6,367 nucleotides of DNA from JBOHUX01 sp050734915 (GCA_050734915.1 JBOHUX010000136.1:1-6367), one strand, 5' to 3'. Numbered from the stretch's first letter, positions 1 to 5,949 are shown. Notes: a model not told the origin generated them from the letters alone. Translations and numbers: made by a program.

Positions 1-144
1 CCCCCGGGCTCCCTGCGGCCGGGCTCCGCGGCGGTGCCGGCGCTGGTGGCGCCGCGGCCTCGACCGGGTGCGCCCCCCGGCCCCCTCTCTCCAGATCGGG
101 GTGCCATGTGCCCCAATTCTATAGGCCCGGGCTTCCCTCAGACC

Positions 145-150
145 TATACT
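145..150 (+). promoter_or_regulatory. Possible -10 element for the slipin gene
   Basis: The hexamer TATACT is one base from the sigma-70 -10 consensus and stands out in GC-rich DNA. No good TTGACA-like -35 box lies 16-18 bases upstream and there is no TG extension, so the assignment is weak. If it is used, transcription would start near 157 and leave a leader of about 155 nt before the slipin ATG at 313. Confidence 0.25.
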
Positions 151-229
151 CCCGGGGGGCCGGGAAGGGCCGGGGGCACGGGCCACGATTGAGCCCGGCC
201 TCTGACGGGCAGGATCTAGGCGGACCGCG

Positions 230-255
230 GGCGAGGACCCTCGATCGGCCTCGCC
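230..255 (+). other. Leader hairpin 1
   Basis: A 7-bp perfect inverted repeat (GGCGAGG at 230-236, CCTCGCC at 249-255) encloses a 12-nt loop. It lies in the probable 5' leader of the slipin gene, upstream of a second hairpin. No T-run follows, so it is not a standard terminator. It may affect mRNA stability or may be chance in GC-rich DNA. Confidence 0.35.
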
Positions 256-263
256 GGAGGGCG

Positions 264-288
264 GGTTCGAATTGATGGTCGGCGAACC
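264..288 (+). other. Leader hairpin 2
   Basis: A 6-bp perfect inverted repeat (GGTTCG at 264-269, CGAACC at 283-288) encloses a 13-nt, relatively AT-rich loop. It ends 11 nt before the Shine-Dalgarno core at 300-305, so if folded it leaves the ribosome-binding site free. Function is unknown. Confidence 0.35.
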
Positions 289-299
289 GGACAGCCGTG

Positions 300-305
300 A
301 GGAGG
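300..305 (+). promoter_or_regulatory. Strong ribosome-binding site of the slipin gene
   Basis: AGGAGG is a perfect match to the anti-Shine-Dalgarno core. It sits 7 nt before the ATG at 313 and fixes that start. It is the best ribosome-binding site in the window; the parA and M16 starts have none. Confidence 0.9.
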
Positions 306-312
306 GAGCGAC

Positions 313-1137
313 ATGGGTGGTTGGATAGCGCTCGGGGTGATCGTTTTCATCATCGTCGTCCTGGCCGCCGGCAGCGTCCGGGTCGCGGCCGAGTACGAGC
401 GCGGAGTGGTCTTCAGGCTTGGCCGGCTGATCGCCCTCAAAGGCCCGGGAATCTTCCTGATCATCCCCTTCGGCATCGACCGCCTGGTCAAGGTGGACCT
501 TCGCGTGATCACTCTCGAGGTTCCCCCCCAGGAGGTGATCACGCTCGACAACGTCACCCTCAAGGTCAACGCCGTCATCTATTTCCAGGTCATGGATGCC
601 CGCGCGGCCGTGACCCGGGTCCTCAACTACGTCAACTCCACCTCGCAGTTCGCCCAAACCACCCTGCGCGCGGTGCTCGGCCAGTCCAGCCTGGACGAGC
701 TGCTCGGCCAGCGGGACAAGATCAACCAGCAGCTGCAGCGGATCATCGACGAGCAGACCGAGCCCTGGGGCATCAAGGTCAGCGTCGTCGAGGTCAAGGA
801 CGTCGAGCTTCCGATCGAGATGCGGCGGTCGATCGCCCAGCAGGCCGAGGCCGAGCGCGAGAAGCGAGCCAAGATCATCCGCGCCGACGGTGAGTTCCAG
901 GCCGCCCAGACTCTGGCGGACGCCGCGCGGGTGATCAGCACCCAGCCCGCGACCCTCCAGCTGCGGTACCTGCAGACCCTCACCGAGATCGCCGGCGAGC
1001 GCAGCTCGGTGATCGTCTTCCCGCTCCCGATCGACATCCTGCGCGGCCTCGGGCAGAACATCGGGGAGGGCGCCGGCAAGGTCGCGCCCGCCCCGGCGCC
1101 GAGCCCGGCCCGCAAGCCGGCCCCGCCCCGAACCTGA
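313..1137 (+). CDS. SPFH/band 7 domain protein (slipin, stomatin-like)
   Basis: This is a 274-residue stomatin-family membrane scaffold. Such proteins oligomerise at the inner membrane and organise microdomains or modulate membrane proteases. A single N-terminal hydrophobic segment (about residues 4-20) is followed directly by the band 7 start, with a typical AEYERGVVFRLGRL stretch at 26-39, the KGPGIFLIIPF region at 43-53 and the VPPQEVITLDNVTLKVNAVIYF-type core at about 70-91. A charged, probably coiled-coil stretch (about 168-207, rich in Glu, Arg, Ala and Gln) follows, then the conserved C-terminal PLPID segment at 237-241. Residues 257-273 form a Pro/Ala/Lys-rich tail, probably disordered. 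The length is normal for a bacterial slipin. The ATG at 313 is set by the strong AGGAGG. Slipins usually neighbour an NfeD protein; none is visible here, and the next gene is instead a CPBP protease 56 bp downstream. The family call is very secure; the specific function is unknown. Confidence 0.95.
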   Translation: MGGWIALGVIVFIIVVLAAGSVRVAAEYERGVVFRLGRLIALKGPGIFLIIPFGIDRLVKVDLRVITLEVPPQEVITLDNVTLKVNAVIYFQVMDARAAVTRVLNYVNSTSQFAQTTLRAVLGQSSLDELLGQRDKINQQLQRIIDEQTEPWGIKVSVVEVKDVELPIEMRRSIAQQAEAEREKRAKIIRADGEFQAAQTLADAARVISTQPATLQLRYLQTLTEIAGERSSVIVFPLPIDILRGLGQNIGEGAGKVAPAPAPSPARKPAPPRT

Positions 1138-1193
1138 TCGGCGCGATCTCGGCGGCCCTGACGGCGGCCCCCGTCGGTGTCGACTGGGGGCAG

Positions 1194-2234
1194 GTGCTGC
1201 CGCTGGCCGCCCCGTGGCCCCTGATCGTGGTCGCCAACCTCGGCCTCCGGCATGGCTGGGCCCGCTCTCTGACGTTCGTGGTCGTGGTCGCGCTGGCCGC
1301 CGCGACCGTCCTGCTCGGACTGCTCCAGATCGCGGAGGCGACGGCCAGGCTCACCCCCCAGCCGGCGGCCTCGATCCGGGGCGGCGCCGGCTTCGTCGTG
1401 ACCGGTCTGGTCGCCGGCGCCGCGCTGACGCCTCGGGTGCGGGCCGCCGTGGCCCGTGCCCTTCCCTTCGACGGCGACAATCCCGTCCACGCCCTCGCGC
1501 TCTCGGGCTCGATTCTGCTGGCGGGCTTCTTCCTCAGCACCCAGATCTCCACCGACGTGCTCGCCCAGGAGACCTCGGGAGCACCGATCGGTGTGCCGGA
1601 CCTGATCAGCCAGGAGGTCCCGTTCCTGGGCGCCGCCCTGCTTGGGGTCGGGCTGCTCGTCCGCCGGAGCCCGGCCGCCAGCCTGGGACGCCTGGGGATC
1701 GTGCGCCCCCGCTGGTGGCAGGTGGTTCTCGCCCTCGCGGCGGCCGGAATCCTCTTCGCGGTCGGAACGGGCATCGACTATCTCGGTACGGCGATCGATC
1801 CCAAGCTGATGAAGGAGGTGAGTCGGGCCAGCCAGCAGGTGTTCGGGGGCCTGAACAACCCGCTCGGGGTGGTGGCGCTGGCCGCCGCGCCCGCCGTCTG
1901 CGAGGAGGCCCTGTTTCGGGGCGCGCTTCAGCCCCGGCTGGGAATCGTCTGGGTGGCGATCGTCTTCGCGACCTTCCACATGCAGTACGGCCTGTCGTTC
2001 GACAGCCTGGCCGTGTTCGTCCTCGCCTGCGGGCTCGGGTTGGTGCGGAAGTTCACCAACACCACGGCTTCGATGATCACCCATGCCCTTTACAACGGTC
2101 TGGTCGGGGTCGGTTTGGCGGCCGCCTGGCTGCCGGTGGCGGTCGCGATCGAGATCATTCTGCTCGTGACCCTCCTCGCTGCCTGGCTTCTCGCCCGGCG
2201 TCGGCGCCAGGGGGTGCCGTCCGCCCCCCTGTAG
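1194..2234 (+). CDS. CPBP family intramembrane metalloprotease (Abi/Rce1-like)
   Basis: This is a polytopic membrane protein of about 346 residues with the full CPBP (CAAX protease and bacteriocin-processing) signature. The EExxxR motif is E237, E238 and R242 (CEEALFRG), the FxxxH-type motif has H262 (ATFHMQYG), and the third motif is H297 with N301 (THALYNG). These residues form the intramembrane active site in Rce1 homologues. About eight hydrophobic segments are visible, including roughly 24-44, 66-78, 100-118, 143-156, 177-193, 249-262, 269-284 and 314-335, and the C-terminus is a basic RRRR stretch. The physiological substrate cannot be told; family members process prenylated proteins or peptides or give bacteriocin immunity. 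The GTG start at 1194 is uncertain. It has only a G-run 3 nt upstream, and the frame is open back through the slipin 3' end without another ATG or GTG. It lies 56 bp after the slipin stop and 9 bp before parA, so co-transcription is likely. Confidence 0.9.
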   Translation: MLPLAAPWPLIVVANLGLRHGWARSLTFVVVVALAAATVLLGLLQIAEATARLTPQPAASIRGGAGFVVTGLVAGAALTPRVRAAVARALPFDGDNPVHALALSGSILLAGFFLSTQISTDVLAQETSGAPIGVPDLISQEVPFLGAALLGVGLLVRRSPAASLGRLGIVRPRWWQVVLALAAAGILFAVGTGIDYLGTAIDPKLMKEVSRASQQVFGGLNNPLGVVALAAAPAVCEEALFRGALQPRLGIVWVAIVFATFHMQYGLSFDSLAVFVLACGLGLVRKFTNTTASMITHALYNGLVGVGLAAAWLPVAVAIEIILLVTLLAAWLLARRRRQGVPSAPL

Positions 2235-2237
2235 AAT
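2232..2237 (+). promoter_or_regulatory. Possible -10 element giving a leaderless parA transcript
   Basis: TAGAAT, whose first three bases are the CPBP gene's stop codon, lies exactly 6 nt before the parA GTG. That spacing would place the transcription start at or next to the first base of the start codon. There is no Shine-Dalgarno sequence before parA. No recognisable -35 box is seen at 17 nt, so this is suggestive only; translational re-initiation from the CPBP stop 9 nt away is the alternative. Confidence 0.3.
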
Positions 2238-2243
2238 TCCGCC

Positions 2244-3050
2244 GTGGCCAGCCGGGCCCATGCGGCCGCTCCCCCCCCGTCGCCGAACTCGGCCGGCCGA
2301 ATCGTCGCGGTCGTCAATCAGAAGGGGGGCGTGGGCAAGACGACGACCGCCATCAACCTCGCCTCGGCGCTGGCCGAGCGCGGCGTCCATGTCCTCCTCA
2401 TCGACATCGATCCCCAGTCCAACTCCACCAGCGGGCTCGGCGTCGATCCCTCCCGTCCTCGACCCACCGTCTACGACCTTCTGATCGGCCGGGCCGCCAT
2501 CGATGAGGTGGCGATGGCGACCTCGGTGCCGGGCCTGTTCCTGGTTCCCTCGCACGTCTCTCTGGCCGGGGCGGAGATCGACCTGGCCACCATGCCCGAG
2601 CGTGAGCTCCGGCTCCGCGCCGCACTGGCGGAGCTGAAGGGGGGGTATGGCCACGTGCTGATCGACTGCCCCCCCTCGTTGGGCCTGCTGACGCTGAACG
2701 CGCTGGCGGCGGCGCACGAGATCCTCATCCCCCTCCAATCGGAATACTTCGCGCTCGAGGGCCTCGGTCATCTGCTGCACACCCACCAGCTGGTCAAGAC
2801 ACGGCTCAATCCCGAGCTCAAGATCGGCGGCATCCTCATGACCCAGTTCGACGGACGGACGGCCCTCGCCTGGCAGGTGCTGGACGAAGTTCGCCGGGCC
2901 TACCCCCGGCATCTCTACCGGACCGTCATCCCACGCAACGTCCGGGTCAGCGAGGCGCCCAGCCACGGCCGGCCGGTCACCGAGTACGACTCCGCCTGCC
3001 GGGGGGCCATCGCCTACCGTCAGCTTGCCGAGGAGGTGCTCGAGAGATGA
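2244..3050 (+). CDS. parA: ParA/Soj chromosome-partitioning ATPase
   Basis: This 268-residue ParA-type P-loop ATPase binds DNA non-specifically in its ATP-dimer form and, with ParB, moves origin regions apart. The deviant Walker A motif KGGVGKTT is at 27-34 with signature lysine K27, the LLIDIDPQ motif at 51-58, and Walker B HVLIDCPP at 137-144. The conserved IPRNVRVSEAPSHG segment is at 229-242. No N-terminal helix-turn-helix is present, so it belongs to the small chromosomal Soj-like type rather than the large plasmid type. The first 18 residues are an Ala/Pro-rich extension before the conserved core. The start is GTG at 2244, 9 bp after the CPBP stop, with no Shine-Dalgarno sequence. A run of eight C at 2271-2278 lies within this extension. 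The gene overlaps parB by 4 bp (ATGA), implying translational coupling. Confidence 0.97.
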   Translation: MASRAHAAAPPPSPNSAGRIVAVVNQKGGVGKTTTAINLASALAERGVHVLLIDIDPQSNSTSGLGVDPSRPRPTVYDLLIGRAAIDEVAMATSVPGLFLVPSHVSLAGAEIDLATMPERELRLRAALAELKGGYGHVLIDCPPSLGLLTLNALAAAHEILIPLQSEYFALEGLGHLLHTHQLVKTRLNPELKIGGILMTQFDGRTALAWQVLDEVRRAYPRHLYRTVIPRNVRVSEAPSHGRPVTEYDSACRGAIAYRQLAEEVLER

Positions 3051-3880
3051 CTCGCGCCCGCGGCCTGGGGCGGGGACTCGACGCCCTGATCCCGCTCTCG
3101 GCCAGCGGCGAGGCGGTACCCGAGCTCGTGGCGGTGGACCAGGTCCGGCCCTCGCCCGAGCAGAGCCGCCGTCGGTTCGATGCGGAGGCCCTGCGGGAGC
3201 TGGCCGACTCGATCAGCGCGCACGGGCTTCTGCAGCCGGTCCTCGTCCGCCGTATGTCCGACGGTTATGAGCTGATCGCTGGCGAACGGCGGTGGCGGGC
3301 AGCCCAGATGGCGGGACTGACCCGGATGCCGGCCATCGTCCGCGCCACCTCCCCGGAGCAGGACGAGAGCCTGATCCTGGGGCTGGTCGAGAACATCCAG
3401 CGCCAGGACCTCGATGCCATCGAGGAGGCGCGGGGCATCCAGAGGCTGATCGACCACCTCGGCCTCACGCATGAGGAGGCGGCCGGGCGGCTGGGCAAGA
3501 ACCGCGTCTCGGTCAGTCACGCCCTGAGGCTTCTCAATGCCCCCCCGTCGATCCAGGCCTCCGTCTCGGCGGGAGCGCTCTCAGCCGGGCATGCGAGGGC
3601 GCTGGTGGGGCTGCCGGACCTGGAGGCCCAGGAGCTCGGATTGCGGGTCGTCCTGGAGCGGCACCTGTCGGTGCGGAAGACCGAGGCTTGGGTCAAGTCC
3701 TACCGGGCGCCCGCCAGGCACCGCCAGGCCGGGGCTGGGCTCAAGCAGCTCGCCCAGGAGCTCGAGGGCGCCCTGGGCCTGCCGGTCGGGATCGCTGGTA
3801 GCGCGCGCCGCGGGCGGGTGATCGTCCGCTTCAGCTCGCCGGAGGAACTCGGCCGGCTGCGAGACAAGCTCTCCAGCTGA
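3047..3880 (+). CDS. parB: ParB/Spo0J chromosome-partitioning protein
   Basis: This 277-residue ParB is the CTP-dependent clamp that loads at parS and stimulates ParA ATPase. The N-terminus has the classic RGLGRGLDALI peptide (residues 5-15) that contacts ParA. The ParB/sulfiredoxin N-domain follows: GLLQPVLVRR at 60-69, the CTP-binding GERRWRAAQ at 79-87, and ENIQRQDLDAIEEA at 115-128. The helix-turn-helix that reads parS spans roughly 140-162 (LTHEEAAGRLGKNRVSVSHAL). Residues about 229-276 form the C-terminal dimerisation domain. Length and domain order are normal. The ATG overlaps the parA stop (ATGA), as is typical of coupled parAB operons. No canonical parS is seen in this window. Confidence 0.97.
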   Translation: MTRARGLGRGLDALIPLSASGEAVPELVAVDQVRPSPEQSRRRFDAEALRELADSISAHGLLQPVLVRRMSDGYELIAGERRWRAAQMAGLTRMPAIVRATSPEQDESLILGLVENIQRQDLDAIEEARGIQRLIDHLGLTHEEAAGRLGKNRVSVSHALRLLNAPPSIQASVSAGALSAGHARALVGLPDLEAQELGLRVVLERHLSVRKTEAWVKSYRAPARHRQAGAGLKQLAQELEGALGLPVGIAGSARRGRVIVRFSSPEELGRLRDKLSS

Positions 3881-3934
3881 ATGGCGCGGGTCGGCGGTGC
3901 CACGTTTTACGCGGGCCCCGGGAGCGTCTGGTGA
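3881..3934 (+). CDS. Tiny 17-codon ORF bridging parB and lepB (speculative)
   Basis: The ATG at 3881 follows the parB TGA with no spacer, and its own TGA (3932-3934) overlaps the lepB GTG (3931-3933) as GTGA. It would encode MARVGGATFYAGPGSVW. Its third positions are mostly G or C, like the real genes, but 17 codons is too few to judge. It has no clear ribosome-binding site. If translated by re-initiation, it would couple lepB translation to parB; it may equally be chance. Confidence 0.2.
   Translation: MARVGGATFYAGPGSVW
3920..3924 (+). promoter_or_regulatory. Ribosome-binding site of lepB
   Basis: GGGAG lies 6 nt before the GTG at 3931. It decides the lepB start, because the frame has no other ATG or GTG between the parB stop and this codon. 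Confidence 0.7.
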
Positions 3935-4530
3935 GCCCGGGCTCGGACCGACCTCTGGCATCCCGCCGGTCGCTGCCCTCCGAACTGCTCTTGATCGTCA
4001 CGATGGCCCTCGCCGTCTACCTGCTGATCGCCTTCGTGGCGCAGACCGTCCACGTGCTCGGCCAGTCGATGTATCCCACCCTGCACAACGATGACTATCT
4101 CATCTCCTCCAAGCTCGATTACCGGCTCCACCCACCCCAGCGAGGCGACATCGTCACCGTGCGCGACCCCTACGACGCCAGCAAGGATTTCATCAAGCGG
4201 GTGGTCGGGCTGCCAGGCGAGACGATCTCGGTCCGGGCCGGCCACGTCTGCATCGATCACCAGCGCCTCGCCGAGCCCTACGTCCCCAACCTGCCCGCCT
4301 GGGTGGTGGGCGCCAACATGGCGCCGCTCCGCCTCGCCCACGACGCGTACTTCGTGATGGGGGACAACCGCAACAACTCCACCGACTCGAGGGCCTTCGG
4401 CCCCATCACACGGTCCCACATCGAGTCCAAGGCCTACCTGCGCGTCTGGCCGCTCCGCACCTTCGGCCCGCTGGGCCCGGGCCCCCGCCTGGCGTCGGCA
4501 GCCGCCTCGGGGATCTGCGCCGCCGCCTGA
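3931..4530 (+). CDS. lepB: Signal peptidase I (type I leader peptidase)
   Basis: This 199-residue membrane serine protease removes signal peptides from exported proteins on the outer face of the inner membrane. One N-terminal transmembrane anchor (about 17-39) precedes the nucleophile S46 in GQSMYPTL. Box C (RGDIVTV) is at 71-77, the general-base lysine K89 in the KRVVGLPGE stretch is at 89-97, and the MGDNRNNSTDSR box is at 143-154. The Ser/Lys dyad is therefore complete. It is a short, single-anchor form, unlike the two-anchor E. coli LepB. The C-terminal tail after about 180 is Gly/Pro/Ala-rich. The GTG start has a GGGAG site 6 nt upstream and lies 50 bp after parB in the same direction, so it is probably in the parAB operon. 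The downstream neighbour is convergent. Confidence 0.95.
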   Translation: MSPGSDRPLASRRSLPSELLLIVTMALAVYLLIAFVAQTVHVLGQSMYPTLHNDDYLISSKLDYRLHPPQRGDIVTVRDPYDASKDFIKRVVGLPGETISVRAGHVCIDHQRLAEPYVPNLPAWVVGANMAPLRLAHDAYFVMGDNRNNSTDSRAFGPITRSHIESKAYLRVWPLRTFGPLGPGPRLASAAASGICAAA

Positions 4531-4627
4531 TCCGGGACAGACGGTTCGCGAGGGAACGCGTCGGCCGAGAGCGGGGTGGGGATGTCGGGCCGCGAGCTGG
4601 GTGTGCATGGGCGCCAACGCACGGCCG

Positions 4628-4643
4628 CGGATCAGTGGATCCG
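4628..4643. terminator. Small hairpin in the lepB/M16 convergent gap
   Basis: A perfect 6-bp inverted repeat (CGGATC at 4628-4633, GATCCG at 4638-4643) with a 4-nt AGTG loop lies just 3 nt past the M16 stop codon. No T-run follows on either strand, so it is not a textbook intrinsic terminator. Position between converging genes is the main argument. The rest of the gap (4531-4646) shows no gene or other structure I can support. Confidence 0.3.
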
Positions 4644-4646
4644 GGC

Positions 4647-5927
4647 TTAGGCCCCGATCGCCGAGCGGAAGCCGGAATCGCCGGCGAAAGGTCCGATCAC
4701 CGAGAGCTGGATCGGGCCCGCCAGGACCCGGCGCGCGACGCGCTGGACGTCGGCGGCGGTCACCGAGTCCACATTCTCGATCACCTCGGCCAGCGTGCGG
4801 ATCCGGCCCATCAGGAGCAGCTGCTGCCCGAGCCAGCTCGCCATCGCGTTGGTGCTCTCCAGCCCGAGCCGGATCCGGCCCTTGGTGAACTCCTTGGCCT
4901 TGATCAGCTCGGTCCCTCCCACCTCCTCGGTGGCCAATCGCCGCAGCTCGGCCACCACCGCTTCCACGGCGCCCTCGGCCTTCTTGGGATCGACCCCCAG
5001 GTAGACGGCCAGGTATCCGGTGTCCCGGTGCTTGCTGGTGTAGCTGTGCACGTCGTAGGCGAGGCCTCGCCTCTCGCGTATCTCGAGGAACAGCCGCGAA
5101 CTCATCCCCTCGCCGAGGAGGGTGTTGATGAGGTCGAGCGCGTAGCGGTCCGGATCCCGATAGGAGAACGCCCGGACGCCCAGACAGATGTGCGCCTGCT
5201 CGGTGTCCTTGCGGTGGAGCAGCACGGTGGGGTCGCCGGGGAGCCCCTCGAGGGGGTTCCAGTCCCCGCTGGTGGCGCCGTCGCCGAGCACCACGCGCTC
5301 CTCGACCAGCGACCGCGCCTGGTCGGAGTCGATCCCGCCCGCGACGCTGACGACGACGTTGTCGAGGCGGTAGTGCTCGGACACGCAGGCGACCAGGTCG
5401 TCGCGGCTCAGCCCGGCCACGGATTCGGCGGTGCCGCCGATATCCCGCCCGAGGGGATGGCCCGGCCACATGATCTGCTCGAAGAGGCTGTGGACGTAGT
5501 CCTGAGGCTGATCCTGGTACATCTTGAGCTCCTCCAAGATCACCATGCGCTCCCGGTCGATGTCGCCGGGGGCGAGCTGGGAGTCGGAGACGACATCGCC
5601 GAGGACGTCGATCGCTAGTTCGAGGCGGTCCGCGGGCACCCTCGTCCAGTATGCCGTCACCTCCTTGTCCGTGGAGGCGTTCATGACGCCGCCGACACCC
5701 TCGATCGCCTCCGCGATGTCCTGTGCGGTCGGCCGCTTGCGGGTGCCCTTGAAGAGCAGGTGCTCGAGGAAGTGGAACGCACCCCCGTGCCGGTCGTCCT
5801 CGTATCGAGAGCCGACCCCGAACATGAGGACCAGGCTGGCCGAGGCGCGCTCCGCCATGGGGGCGGTGACGAGGCGCGCCCCACCTGGCAGCTCCATGAG
5901 TTGATGGCGCCCAAGGGTGATCGGCAT
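4647..5927 (-). CDS. M16 family zinc metallopeptidase (processing peptidase-like)
   Basis: This 426-residue protein has the typical length of bacterial single-unit M16B peptidases related to mitochondrial processing peptidase. The inverted zinc motif HxxEH is intact at H52-F-L-E55-H56 within GGAFHFLEHLLFKGT. The distal zinc ligand is most likely E133 in VILEELKMYQD, 77 residues after H56. The C-terminal half contains GEGMSSRLF at 272-280 and RERRGLAYDVHS at 284-295, with the Arg/Tyr pair that helps the active site, so the unit looks catalytically complete. There is no obvious signal peptide, which suggests a cytoplasmic enzyme. The ATG at 5925-5927 has no Shine-Dalgarno sequence, but a TATACT lies 9 nt upstream. 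It is convergent with lepB and 22 bp downstream of the small 89-residue gene on the same strand. The substrate cannot be inferred. Confidence 0.95.
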   Translation of the reverse strand: MPITLGRHQLMELPGGARLVTAPMAERASASLVLMFGVGSRYEDDRHGGAFHFLEHLLFKGTRKRPTAQDIAEAIEGVGGVMNASTDKEVTAYWTRVPADRLELAIDVLGDVVSDSQLAPGDIDRERMVILEELKMYQDQPQDYVHSLFEQIMWPGHPLGRDIGGTAESVAGLSRDDLVACVSEHYRLDNVVVSVAGGIDSDQARSLVEERVVLGDGATSGDWNPLEGLPGDPTVLLHRKDTEQAHICLGVRAFSYRDPDRYALDLINTLLGEGMSSRLFLEIRERRGLAYDVHSYTSKHRDTGYLAVYLGVDPKKAEGAVEAVVAELRRLATEEVGGTELIKAKEFTKGRIRLGLESTNAMASWLGQQLLLMGRIRTLAEVIENVDSVTAADVQRVARRVLAGPIQLSVIGPFAGDSGFRSAIGA

Positions 5928-5936
5928 AGGCTGGCC

Positions 5937-5942
5937 AGTATA
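5937..5942 (-). promoter_or_regulatory. Possible -10 element for the M16 gene
   Basis: Read on the minus strand, TATACT lies 9 nt before the M16 ATG, inside the 22-bp gap after the 89-residue gene. If it acts as a -10 box, the transcript would begin within a few bases of the ATG and be nearly leaderless, which fits the missing Shine-Dalgarno sequence. No TTGACA-like box is at the right distance; a TTGACC only 5 nt upstream is too close to be its -35. Confidence 0.35.
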
Positions 5943-5949
5943 CCGACGG

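Larger units (their letters stand above)
1..312. other. Upstream non-coding region and leader
   Basis: I see no convincing gene here. The plus frames stop at about 123, 192 and 273. Their conceptual peptides are Gly/Pro/Arg/Ala-rich and resemble no family I know. A minus-strand frame from an ATG at 105-107 stays open to the window edge (35 codons), but it is low-complexity and its first codons lack the G/C third-position bias seen in the real genes. The first ~90 bases could be the tail of an upstream gene or spacer. The middle (118-150) is the most AT-containing part and carries the inverted TATAGG/CCTATA hexamers. The distal part (230-312) holds two hairpins and the ribosome-binding site of the slipin gene. 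Confidence 0.6.

Noticed and set aside
1..107. Minus-strand ORF starting with ATG at 105-107 and running off the edge
   Set aside because: Only 35 codons are visible. They are Gly/Arg/Ala/Pro low-complexity, and the first codons lack G/C third-position bias, so it cannot be supported as a gene.
261..273. tRNA-like GGGTTCGAATT (T-loop resemblance)
   Set aside because: The flanking bases cannot form the 5-bp T-stem, and no acceptor or anticodon arm can be placed around it. It is better explained as the left arm of a hairpin.
2650..2657. CACGTG in parA as a parS core
   Set aside because: The flanks do not match the parS consensus arms; it is a coding hexamer in GC-rich DNA.
627..2966. 779-codon open frame on the minus strand
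   Set aside because: It lies antisense to slipin, CPBP and parA, all with complete family motifs. Its translation is Gly/Arg/Asp/Gln-rich with no recognisable domain, as expected from high-GC antisense.
4051..4056. CACGTG in lepB as a parS core
   Set aside because: The flanking bases are unlike the TGTTT/AAACA arms of parS, and it encodes part of the segment before the catalytic Ser.
4540..4562. Weak inverted repeat GGTTC...GAACG after lepB as a terminator
   Set aside because: The pairing needs mismatches and a G-T wobble, and no T-run follows.
3907..5469. 520-codon minus-strand open frame
   Set aside because: It overlaps lepB antisense and the M16 gene in a different frame; its product is low-complexity Arg/Gly/Ala-rich. 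The lepB and M16 motifs are decisive.
4635..5618. 327-codon plus-strand open frame
   Set aside because: It is the antisense shadow of the M16 gene, with no family motifs.
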